Source of the DNA: Onchocerca volvulus
Lineage: Eukaryota; Nematoda; Chromadorea; Rhabditida; Onchocercidae
Reading direction: 5' to 3'
NCBI GenBank assembly: GCA_000499405.2
Contig: HG738136.1
Span: 773,944-837,943, forward strand
DNA: 64,000 bases
Positions 50,767-62,200 of the stretch are shown in pieces. Within the stretch, counting starts at the first letter, position 1, and the number at the start of each line of letters is the position of its first letter. A model generated the notes under the pieces. That model ran no database searches and was not told where the DNA came from. It saw only the letters and a list, made by a program, of their open reading frames with translations. Both the position numbers and the translations under genes were made by a program.

Positions 50767-52299
50767 CTTTTTTTTGAATCTATCATGATACATACCTATG
50801 TTATACAATTTTTGATAACAAAAATTTTCGAAATTTAGTAATAAAAATTGAAAATGCAACTGAATTCTGACAATCTTCTACTTATTGAGGAATCTGAAAA
50901 TGATTGATTCAATCCTAAAACGAAAATCTTTGAATTTATCAGTAATATTTGTGGATAATCTGATTCAAATAAGTACCTATTTGAATAAACCTGACAGGTA
51001 GAAGGTATTTTTCGTACGAATAGCATAGATTCTTCTATTGAAAGGAATCCTTGATAAAAGGTCGAAAATAATTCACTCCTGGAGAAAAGGTGTAGTATTA
51101 TTAGTAATTTGATCTTAGAAAATGTCTCTTTAAATCAATCTTTGATTATTTGGCCAAAAAGATATCAATTACGAAAACTTATGTCGAAATGTTAGTAAAG
51201 TATGGAAAGATTGAATAGTTTTACATTTCATCTGTTTCAATTTTCTTTTAATATTGCACTTGTTTTTAATAGTTAAGAAGAATTCTTGAAAATTTTCGAA
51301 ATTCTAATTTTAAATTGAATACTTATCTCAAAATTCAAAAAAAAAAAAAAAATGATTAGGAAAATGATTTCTGTTATGAAATGAACGATTACTGATTGAA
51401 TTCTTCCGGCATTCTGTTAATTTAATTGATCCATAACGATATTACTTTTATCCTTACATCGAATACGAATTTAAATCAAAAGTCTCAGGTAATAAACCTC
51501 AGGTATCTTTTAATATCTTAAAAATACCTCAACTGGGAATTTAAAAAAAAAAAAAAAAAGAAAAAGGATTTCCATTCAATCGATGGTATATAGTCTATTA
51601 TTTTTGCACAGTTCGCAATATTTGTGGAACTTAATTTTCAATATCATAAAAAAAAGTATTCCTATCCTTTTTATTTCCTATTCTTTTTTTCACAAGTATT
51701 GTTATCGAAATTCAATTGAATTTAATATTAAAAATTTAATATATTTACTTATGAAAGTTTACAATAGCAAAGTTGAAAAAGTTTGACTATTCATCATGTT
51801 GACAATTGATAGCAACTCCATCAAAAGTCGATCACCACATTATTATCACTATCATTTTTATCAGCGAGATCGATAAGATCAATTGAAAATGTTTTTATTA
51901 CTAATCTGTTCATCTAGTTTTTCCTTTTCGATTTTCGTACAATAGAAATAAAAATTCTATTAGGTAGAAATACAACAAAGAATATTGAAATATTTAAGTT
52001 TGCTTAAAATTTAAAATTACTAGAATTATTCGTAATTTTAAATTTCGAATTTCTTCCTTGAAACAAATTCACTTTCAAAACATCATTTATGTTTTACAGA
52101 AAAATCCCTGAAAAATTTCTTTCAATTTAACTTTAAAGAAATCCCGAGAAATTCTCGTAGACAGGAATTCTGAAGAAATTTTCTGAGATCCCTAGAAGTT
52201 TTTCGAGATTCTTCATACGACTTATCGTAATTAGGCAATGTCTAGTGTAAATTTCTGACGATTGATGACTATACAGAAACAAGTTATTGTTATTGAGTC

Positions 52300-52592
52300 A
52301 TAGAATTATCAATGAACATTTCTCACAACTGATCATGTTATTATCAGTGAGCATTTCTGATAATTGATCGCGACATATTATCAGTGAACATTTCTGATGA
52401 TTGATCATGTTATTATCAGTGAACATTTCTGATAATTGATCATGTTATTATCAGTGAGCATTTCTGAAGATTGATCATGTTACTATCAGTGAATATTTTT
52501 GACGATTGATCGCTATATTATCAGTGAACATTCCTGATGATTGATCATGTTATTATTATCAGTGAACATTTCTGACGATTAATCATGTTATT
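52300..52592. repeat. 35-bp satellite with GATA sites, about eight copies
   Basis: TTATCAGT (reverse complement ACTGATAA) starts at 52341, 52378, 52413, 52448, 52518 and 52556. Variants are TTATCAAT at 52306 and CTATCAGT at 52483. Spacing is 35 bp except for steps of 37 and 38. Units continue with GARCATTTCTGA and an ATTGATC junction. Across each junction TGATAA and TTATCA face each other, so the array is also a chain of imperfect palindromes. Confidence 0.93.
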
Positions 52593-52623
52593 ACTTCATC
52601 CCAGCTTGTCCTAATTAGCCAAC

Positions 52624-52782
52624 GACCAATGACCAATTTCCGCCCCTACGATGATTGACCAATCGGCCGCGTGTAGAAGATGATGATGACTCGGTGAGTT
52701 AAAAGATGGATTAATGGATGTCTAGACAATGTCGCTCATCCCTGCTCATCCAATACTACCTCAAGCTAACCTTTGACCTCTT
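52624..52782. promoter_or_regulatory. GC-richer patch with CCAAT boxes and a DR1-like site
   Basis: Three CCAAT motifs start at 52626, 52633 and 52659, the last within GATTGACCAATCGG. At 52767-52779 the minus strand reads AGGTCAAAGGTTA, close to the HNF4-type DR1 consensus. Base composition is clearly less AT-rich than the surrounding 10 kb. No start codon or exon can be tied to it with confidence. Confidence 0.35.
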
Positions 52783-52904
52783 GTCATAAATGACACGACA
52801 CATGCTGCGTGGATTACTCTTGCTCTCTAGGTGTTGTATAGTGGACATTCGACCAAGGATCATCAATTTGTATTCGATCTTTTTCGCTTCATTGTCCACA
52901 TTTC

Positions 52905-52946
52905 GTCTCCCTTTCTCTCCCTCTCTCTCTCTCTCCCTCTCTCTTT
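52905..52946. repeat. CT-rich microsatellite
   Basis: This is an imperfect CT repeat with CCCT interruptions, just downstream of the GC-richer patch. Confidence 0.9.
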
Positions 52947-54410
52947 GCTAATTTGTGAGATTTTCGAATGTTTACTTTTTCTTCTTGTGACAAAAGTTGG
53001 AGCTTTTAAATCGACAAATGGGTTAAAATTTAGAAACTTCTCGATTTCATTTTACTTTTATTTACTTCCAATCATTTTGATTATTATTTTGCTCAGTGAT
53101 TCTTAATTTCATTTTTATATTCCTAAAAAAAAAATATGCAAATCTTATCAATTACTTAAATATAGAAATATATTAGAAATTAATATTACATACATGTATC
53201 GATAAGTTTTAAACTTTAAACTTTTATGATAGAATTTCAACAAATCAATCTATAATTTAATCCGAATTCTTAAATAATTAATATCAGACGTAGATTTTCG
53301 GTAAATATCGTTAGATCAGAAAAGAAAATTTCTTTTATCAATCATTTTTGCATTCCAAAATGATGAATGATTCTTGTAAGAAATTTCGGTGTCAAATTTT
53401 TTTTGGATGAAATGACTTTTTCTCTTGAAATTGAACTTTGCAATATTTTTGGATGAAAAAAGAAGCTCGTAAAATGTTAAATTTTTTTTGTCGCTAAATG
53501 GCCTATTGAAAAAGGAAAAGAAAAGGACAAAAGTGGGGTTTTACTCATCATTTACATGTCACATCATCTTGCCACCATATTCATTCAAATTCCATTGTTC
53601 AATTAAAATCCATCTTATTCCAACCTAAAAAAAAAAGAAAAAAAAAAGAAAAAAGAAATGAAAGAAAGCATCACATCTATTACGGCCGAAAAATAAATTC
53701 AATTTTGCCATTTGTTATTATTCATATCGATAATGGATTTTATATGATTTCTCATTCTCCTTCTTTTTCTTGTTTACTTTTTCCAATCAATAATGCTAAA
53801 TTTTTTTTTTTTCTAATCTTTGTTTGTCTGAAATTTCGAATTTTTATGCTGCTAAAATGCGATAATATTTTTTTAAGTTTGAATATATTCTAATATTCCT
53901 ATCGATTTTTTTTTTTCCGATAAAAATATCTTTAATTGAAAAAAAAAATCGCGGTATTGAATAGAATTCTCGAGAAAATCTTCATCATTTCTATTTAGAC
54001 TTTTCCATTCTTTCTTCACAATTTTATTCATTATTATAAAAGAAGACGTTACAATTTTTAGTTCGAGGTTTTAAAAGTTTGCAATATGTACACCTTATCA
54101 TTAGTTCTTGATGATTAATTTATTGATTTTGATCTATTGATAAGATTTAATGTTCAAAGTTTGATGTTCAGTGATTTCATAGTTGTAAATTTGACATCCA
54201 CGTTCTTTTCCATTCTGTCATGAAGTAAACTGTCAACCATTTTTGGAGACACGTCTGCTGCATCTTCTAAAAAATGAATATGATAAAAAAGTAAAGATAT
54301 TTTTTTTCTTTGATCTTTAAAATCATATCATTCGAGGAAATCACATAAATAGCTGATTATAATCAAATAAAACGGAAAATTCTTTGGATTATGTAACGAG
54401 AATAGACGTA

Positions 54411-54477
54411 AAATGAAACGTCTATTTCAAATTTAAAATGAAAGATGAATTACGTAACGGAAATAGACGTTTCATTT
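54411..54477. repeat. 17-bp perfect inverted repeat
   Basis: AAATGAAACGTCTATTT at 54411-54427 is the exact reverse complement of 54461-54477, with a 33-bp loop. Each arm is also part of a direct pair, since TAACG followed by AATAGACGT occurs before both, giving a mixed direct and inverted structure. Confidence 0.92.
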
Positions 54478-54788
54478 CAAATTCAAATTGGAAAATAATT
54501 GGTAACATTTCATTTTTTATTTCAATATTCTATTTCAAATTAAAAAGATTTCATTTCAAAATCCAAATAAAAATAAGCAGTACTTTTTGAAAAAAAAAAG
54601 CGCTTTGATATGACGATCAAAGTTTGCTTTTTAATATAAAAATATAGAAGAAATTCCTTCCTAATAATTGAAATGATTATAAATTCATTGATAATCTATT
54701 TAAATGATTAATTCATATGTGGAAAAAAAAAACTTTGTTCAATGATAAAATAATAAATTTGGCAAAGGCAATTACAATATCATACAAC

Positions 54789-55262
54789 AAATAATACCAA
54801 TGGGATTGCCGTAATTTCATCATTTGGTGATTTAAATTTTTAATAATTTTATTTTAATAATTTATTTGGAAAAAAAAATCCCGATATTAGTATTGTCATT
54901 TAAATTTTTAATAATTTTATTTTAATAATTTATTTGGAAAAAAAAATCCCGATATTAGTATTGTCATTTTACACTTACATTATTATTTTAATAATTAAAA
55001 TAATAGTAATGATAGTGATAATATAATATTATTTCAATAATAATTACATAATTATCATGTTCATGATAATTCTGTTAAGCAAAAAGTAAGTATTTCCCAT
55101 AATTTTTTAAATAAGAGATGCTGATAATATTATGATGAAAATAATAATATAATTGTAAAATGATAATATTAATAACGAATTCGATAATTATGGTATCTTC
55201 AATAATAATACCAATGGGACTGCCGTAATTTCATCGGTCGGTGATTTAAATTTTTAATAATT
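54789..55262. repeat. dispersed direct repeat, two copies about 413 bp apart
   Basis: AATAATACCAATGGGAYTGC followed by CGTAATTTCATC and GGTGATTTAAATTTTTAATA occurs at about 54789-54846 and again at about 55202-55262. The copies differ at a few positions. The intervening DNA is rich in AATAAT triplets. Confidence 0.85.
54831..54966. repeat. 68-bp tandem duplication
   Basis: 54831-54898 is repeated almost exactly at 54899-54966. Both contain TTTGG, an A run and TCCCGATATTAGTATTGTCA. The near identity implies a recent duplication or an assembly artefact. Confidence 0.92.
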
Positions 55263-55681
55263 TATTTGAAAAAAAAAAAAAAAAAAACCGGTATTTGACA
55301 TCCCTCGCCATATTCCATTAAAAATCTTGTATATATACTAGATAATTTAATAAATAATGCTTTTTTTAAAATATTTCCTCACAGTTTTCAATGATTTATG
55401 TAGCATTTCAATAGTTTTTTTTTTTTCTCCATAAAATAAGCATAATTTGAAAATATTTCGAATTATTGCTAAACTTTAATTATGTAATATTAATTATTTA
55501 ATTTTGCAGAGCGTTTTATTAAATATTAATTATTTAATTTTGCGAAAAATTTATGAAAATTTTTCATTTATTTTCCGTATGAGCGATACTTTTTTTGTTT
55601 CTTTTCGGAATGAAAAATAATTTTCTTCTATGTCAATCGATTTTTTTGAACAGAATTTATTTTTCGTTTTTTTTTTTTTTT

Positions 55682-55687
55682 NNNNNN
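55682..55687. other. six-base N gap after a poly(T) tract
   Basis: Six N bases directly follow a T homopolymer. The gap size is probably nominal. Confidence 0.98.
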
Positions 55688-58600
55688 AAATTACATTTCA
55701 AAATGTTTCTTATATTATTATTGATATATATTAGCATGACTAGGCCATGTTTTCTTTTCTTAGCAGTTAATCTCGAATTTAAAAAAATGCATTGAAGGCC
55801 AAGAAATGTGAAATAAAATTCAATATTTGAAGTTATATTACTTTTATCACTAAATCAGGCTCATATACTATCCTTTTTTTTTTTTTTCAATGAAATAATA
55901 TATGAACTAAAAGTTGAAAAAATTGATTGCTGGAAATGACTGATTTGATTTTTTTGACTATTTTCTATCCTTATAATCCTGTACTGATAATTACAACAGT
56001 GCTGAGAAATTACAATGATATTGATAAGTTACTAATATTGATTAGTTTCATGATCTCTGCTATAGAATATATTTCCAAAATTCATTATCAAATAATCCTG
56101 ATATGATTAGGAGACATATAATAATCACCAGGATTTCATTTAATCTATTTCGTTAAATAAGTAAATTTGAATTTAAAAAATTTTGAATATCAAAAGTTTA
56201 AAGTCAAAATGAAAGTATTATTCATCAAAAATATTTCAAAAAAACAATCTTAATTCTTTTTTCAGAAAATATGAAATGGTATTGTGTAAAGTTTAAAAAA
56301 GATTGATTCATACCGGAAAAAAAAAAAGAAGAAAGATTTGTATGAAAGATATATTTTAGAAATTTATTTTAGAAAACGTCCGAACAACAACAATATTCAA
56401 TTATCAGATATTCAATTTTAATATAATATTCAATTCTAATATTTAATTATCAAACTTATCATTTTCAAACTTTTTACACCATACTTTTCTATGATTTATA
56501 AATGTTTTTTTACTGAAAAAAAACTTCTGTTTTCAATTAATTTCGTAGCATTTTTTAATGAAATTCGAAATTTATAATACATTTTTGCAAAAAAAAAGTT
56601 TTCAATTCTTTAAAATTTAGTTTTTGCATAAAATCATTTCGTTTTCTTTCTTCATTCTTCTTTTCTATTATCATTTCTATCATGCAATGCAAAAAATTTT
56701 TTGAAAGAATTTTTTCACTGATCATCGATCAATAATACATAATTTTTCATGTTTTCAGTTGATGAATTTGTCAATTTGCATTTAAAATTGACAAATCAAA
56801 TAACTATTTTTTCCGTCAACGATAGACATTGTTCTTCAGCACAGAAATTATTTACAGGAAATTCTATGAATGCAATCCCGAAGATATATTGTACTTTAAA
56901 GATACCGAGATTATTAATTAATTAATTCATTCATTCTCGATTTTTCAAATATCCTTTTGAAGTTGAAATTGGATATCATCCCTGCAATTGGACATTAATA
57001 TCCCGCTGAAGTTAAGAAAAATCTATTTTGATAATCTCGATATTACAAAATATTCGAACAATCGTAACGATCGAGATTATCTATCCTTATCCTGGACTCA
57101 TTTCATAGCTCCATAATTAGTTTTAAGTTAGCAAAATTTTTTGATAAAATTGACAAATAAGTTGTTTTCGTTAGATTTGCGAAAACAAAAATTGCCTAAA
57201 GTTGATTAGATTTTTGATGAAACTAATAATAGCTTATTTTCTTTAAATTTAAGAAAGGGACTTTCTTATGGTCAATGCTTTTAAAACATTAAAATTTCTA
57301 TATTATTTAATTTTTCCTAAGTTATTGATATTTATTCCTACAATTGAAAGAATTGAAATTGTGATTTTTTGACTATTTTAATTCACGAATTATTTGATGT
57401 ATGACTCCATTTTTTTTTCGTAATGATAAATGTAAATTTCATGTTGTTAAGATAAAGATCAAAATAGACGGCATGAATTTTGAAGTGATTTTCGCAAAGT
57501 TTCGCATCGATCTTGAAGAAGATTATCGATTGTAGTCGCAATTGTAACGACAGTCACTTGCAAAATGACAACAACAGGAAAGGTCATTCCAATAGGATCG
57601 ACAAGTTATTATTATTATTAGTACTAGTAGTAGTAGTAATTTATAGCATAATTTTACGATCTTTTTTATTCAATCTTTTTCGTTCATAATTTCATTTGTT
57701 AATTATTCGTCGCTTTAATTAAATTTTGCATATTTTTTAATTATTTTTCAAATATTAATTTTATCAACTTTTGAAATACTATTGTTTTTATTTCATTATT
57801 AATTAATTAATTTTTTGCATATTCTGAAAAATAACGATTTTTTTCAACCAACTTTTGATATTTTATTTAATTTTATTTTCATTTTTACTTATTTTTTTTT
57901 TGAAAATATTGATTAATAATCTTTTTTTTTTTCCTTCAACTGCTTTTAAGTGCACTTGAAATCAAAAAAAAAAAAAGAAAAAAAAGAAAAATTGCTTTGC
58001 ATCCTTTCTTATCTTTCAATTTTGATATTTAAAATTTTCCCTCTTTGAATCAGAAAAGAAAAAAGGAAAAAAACAAAAATGTTGATCATTTTTCAAATTT
58101 TGCAATTTATTTTCAGCATTTATTGTTCAAAAATATAATTTTATGAATTAAAATACTAGTATTTAATGTTTGAAAAATTTTTTTTTTTATAGCAGCGAAT
58201 GAATTTTAATTTTTATTGGAATCAATTATGTTCGTCTACTCACTTTTTTTTTTTTACCTGTTACATCGAATTAATTCAAATTTCGGTGACAATTTACGCT
58301 TCTTTAGACCATCCTATCATCCGGAATTCCTGTTCAATTAAAATTCATTCCAAACTTTTCCAATTTTTTTTAATCCATTTTTTTTTCTATTCCAAAATTT
58401 TTTTCTTTTACTTTCACAATCTTTTATTATATAATAAAAAAGTAACTCTTTTCAATTTTAATAAGAACGATACAAGTCCATCAAATGACATCGAAAACAT
58501 GAAAGAAAGTTGAAAAAAAAAGAAAAGAAAAAAACTTGTACTTTTCTCACTTCAAACAAGTTTTGCATTTTAGATGAAAGTACGAAGTTCTTTCTTTAAA

Positions 58601-58897
58601 AATTCATTTTGACATTTAAATTTAATTACATACACGTACAGTATCAGTGAAATTTGAAGAGAATTAAATTGTTTATGTTCTATTCAGTTTAGCTATTCTT
58701 AAATTTGATATCAAATTTGAAATTTTCATTTAAATTTGCAAATTTTAGTCTTAAATGAGAAAAATTTGTTGTTGATTAGAAAAATATTGTAGTAAGTAAT
58801 CTTTGAATTAATCACTATTGTCCATTATTGATTGATAATGAATGATATTTAATAGATTAAAGTGTTGAATCAATTCTATTTTGCATTTCAATAAATT

Positions 58898-59215
58898 CTC
58901 TAGACATTAGAGAATTTTAGGATTTTAACAGATTTTTGGACCTTAGATAGTTTCAATAAATTCTTGGACATTATGAAGTTTTAGAATTTCAATGAATTCC
59001 TGGACTTTTGAAAGTTCCAGAAGTTTAATAATTTCCTAGACATTATAAAGTTTCGATAAATTCCTGGATATTAGAAAGTTTCAACAAATTCTTGGACATT
59101 AAAAAGTTTCAGAATTTCAATAAATTCCTGGACATTAGAGAATTTCAACAAATTCCCAAATATGATAAAATTTTAAAAAATCCCTAAAGTTTCGAGAAAT
59201 TAGAAAGTTTCCCTT
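58898..59215. repeat. degenerate tandem repeat with TCCTGGACATTA core
   Basis: About nine diverged units share TTCYTGGACATTA, then RAAAGTTTC or GAATTTC, then AATAAATT. Unit length varies from about 28 to 40 bp, partly through optional AGAATTTC segments. Confidence 0.8.
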
Positions 59216-62200
59216 TCTCTAAAATTCATTGAACAGAAGAACGACCCGAAAAAAAATAAAGAATAGAAAGTATTTAAACGAAAGAAATTCATTTGAATTA
59301 ATTCTTTTAATAAATCACTTTATTGTTATTATCCTCATTTATATCCATTTGTCCAACAAAAATCGTTTAGTAAAACTTTTATTTAAAAATCTAAAATTAA
59401 TCGTTAATGGGATGGGATGGATTTGTTTGATTTATATCAAAATATGCTGCAAATTTGAATCAAGTAATGTAATAAATTTCACGTAGAATTAGAGAGTATC
59501 TACGAGATTGGAAACTGAAAATTTGTATTGAATTCAATCTTGCCAATTAATTATCCAACAGAATTAATCAATTTGGAGAAAATTGAATTTTTCGATAGGC
59601 AAAAAATGCATTATTCATTGTCATTTGCAGTTGTTCAAATTTGTCATATGTATATGATTGTTCGAATAATTTTGATATTTAAAAATGAGCAATCATAAAA
59701 ATTTGAAATGAATTGATGGAAAATGAATCAATGGAATTTATATGCTATCATATCATATCATATGTAAAATTTTTGATTGATAATATTTGATGATTAATAC
59801 AAACAATCATTCAGCTCTTATCATTATTATTATCATCATCATTATCATTGTTATTAATTATTTTGATTATTAGTTATTATTATTATTCCTACTATTGCTA
59901 TTAAAAATATCGAGAAAAGCACTTTACGAATAAAATCCTAGTCCTCTTCAAAAGCATCAAAGTCTAAAATTTGGCCATAATTATTGATTCTTTATTTCTC
60001 ATTATTTACATGCATATTTCTTAAATGGCTTTAAAAGTTCGTATAATTTTGTTAAAATCGTAACTATTATAAATTTTCATAGATTTTTGATTGGAAAAAA
60101 AATTTTTTGAAGAATATTTTTGTAATTTTGTTGGAATTATTTTTAAATATAATTCGTGCAAATTTTTTAAATCTTAAAAATTCGTATAATTTTGATAGAA
60201 GTAGATTATTATAATTTTTCATAGATTTTTTTCTATTTGAAAATTTTCTAAAAAATACACAATTTTATTGGAATATTTGCAAAGTGTTATCTTTGGATAT
60301 TTTTTAAGATTACATTTCAAATGTTTCATCTTGACAATAAATATAATGCATTATCAGTAAATATAATATTATTTCTATTCCATGAACAACTCTTTCAAAA
60401 TACCTATTACTTGTAAATAAACAATTCTTCGAATATGCAGTAATGAATAACTTCATTTGAAATGTTTAATCTTAAATTAAAATTTATAATCGCAATTTGG
60501 CTTTTTATTCGCATGCTTTTCTTCCTTTCTGGTCGCATTTTTTTTTTCTCCTTTTTTTTTGGCATTTTAATCGCAAAACCACCGCAAAACCCAAAATAAT
60601 AGGAAAAATTGATTTGAAAGGAATGAGAATAAATGATGTGAATCATTTGTAAAGTTTAATTTGACATTTTGAAAGAATCGATGATGCAAGTAAGCCAAGG
60701 CTGAAATTATCGATGTTTATGTGTATTTATCTCATAGATTGTTTAAATATCTCACTAAACTTTACTACATTAATGCATTCATTTGTCATATCATCGATTT
60801 GACGAAAAATTGCTTACTTATTACTTTTGATTACTTATTATTTGCATCAAAAATTTCCTCCTTTACAAAAGAGTAGGAAAAAAAATGATTAGGAATTTCA
60901 AATTATGATTAGAAATTTTAATTTATGATTAGGAATTTTTAGATTATCGGTGATTTCCTTTATTCTTATTGTTAAAGCTATTTAGAGAGAAAATAAAAAT
61001 TTTTTTGAATAAAAGTTTCATCGACGAATATCACTGATTGAGCTTTGAATGAAAATTAAGCGAATGTTAATCTGATAATTAAATTAAGTTTTTAATTCCA
61101 TAATCTTTTCTCCAACAATATCATAATTGTCGAATGATAGCTTTGATTCATATTTAGTTTTTAATTTAAATGCATAAATATTACGAATTCCCAGAATCTC
61201 TAGAATTCGGAAGCCTTTAAAATCAAAAAGTCTAGATGTTCTAGAATTCTTATAATTTGAACCAATGATATTTTCACTTTTAATCACTTTTTTAGAAGAT
61301 CATTTAAATTTTCTATTACATATGATAATTAATTATTACTGGAATCTATTAATCATAAAAAAAAAACACTTTTTTAAATATTTTTATCAAGCTTTTGAGG
61401 AGTTTTGAAATAATAAATTTCATATTTGCCGCGTGAATTTGATAATTTTCACATATTTCAACAAATTTCCGAAAATGATTTTATGATTTGCATTATTTCC
61501 AATATTTTCATACACCTGCGGCAAATGTATTTTTGACCATTTTTTAAAATGATTTCTTATCTTGATATATTCTATTTATTTCCTGAAATATTTTCGTCAT
61601 TCGATTGATTTTTCATTGATTAATTTTTTGAAATCACTTCTTCTTTTGATATATTCCATTTATTTGCAAGAAAAATCGATAAAATTGGAATAAATAAAGT
61701 TTTTTATTTGATTTGATAAGATTTCTGATTTGAATTGCATTTCTTTAATTTATTTCAAAATTTCAAAAAATAGTGACAGAATTTTTGTTATTTATCAAAT
61801 TCACTTATCATTCTGTGCTATCAATGTTACTTATCATAATTTTTTATCCGATTGTAACTTTTTCAAAGAGAAGATATCATTTAATAAATATTATGTTAAC
61901 AACAATAAATGGAAGGAAATGAGAAGATAAAAAAGAAATGATAGTGATAAAAAAGTGATAGTTGATAATTTGATTGATTTCAATTTTATCACTGTCATAT
62001 CATTTTGAAATAAATTATTCAAAAATTTGCAATTATTGCAAAAATAGATATTTAATGAAACTATTATTAATTAAATTGAAATATTTAATTCAAATCTTTC
62101 TTCAAGTTATTGTCAAGAATTTTATCATTTCGAACAGATGTTTAATTAAACTACTCTCTCGCTTTATCTCTTCATTTGCAACATTCTTTTATAAATTTTA

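Noticed and set aside
55595..55795. 66-aa plus-strand open frame crossing N bases
   Set aside because: It spans the six-base N gap and a poly(T) tract, so the frame is not meaningful.
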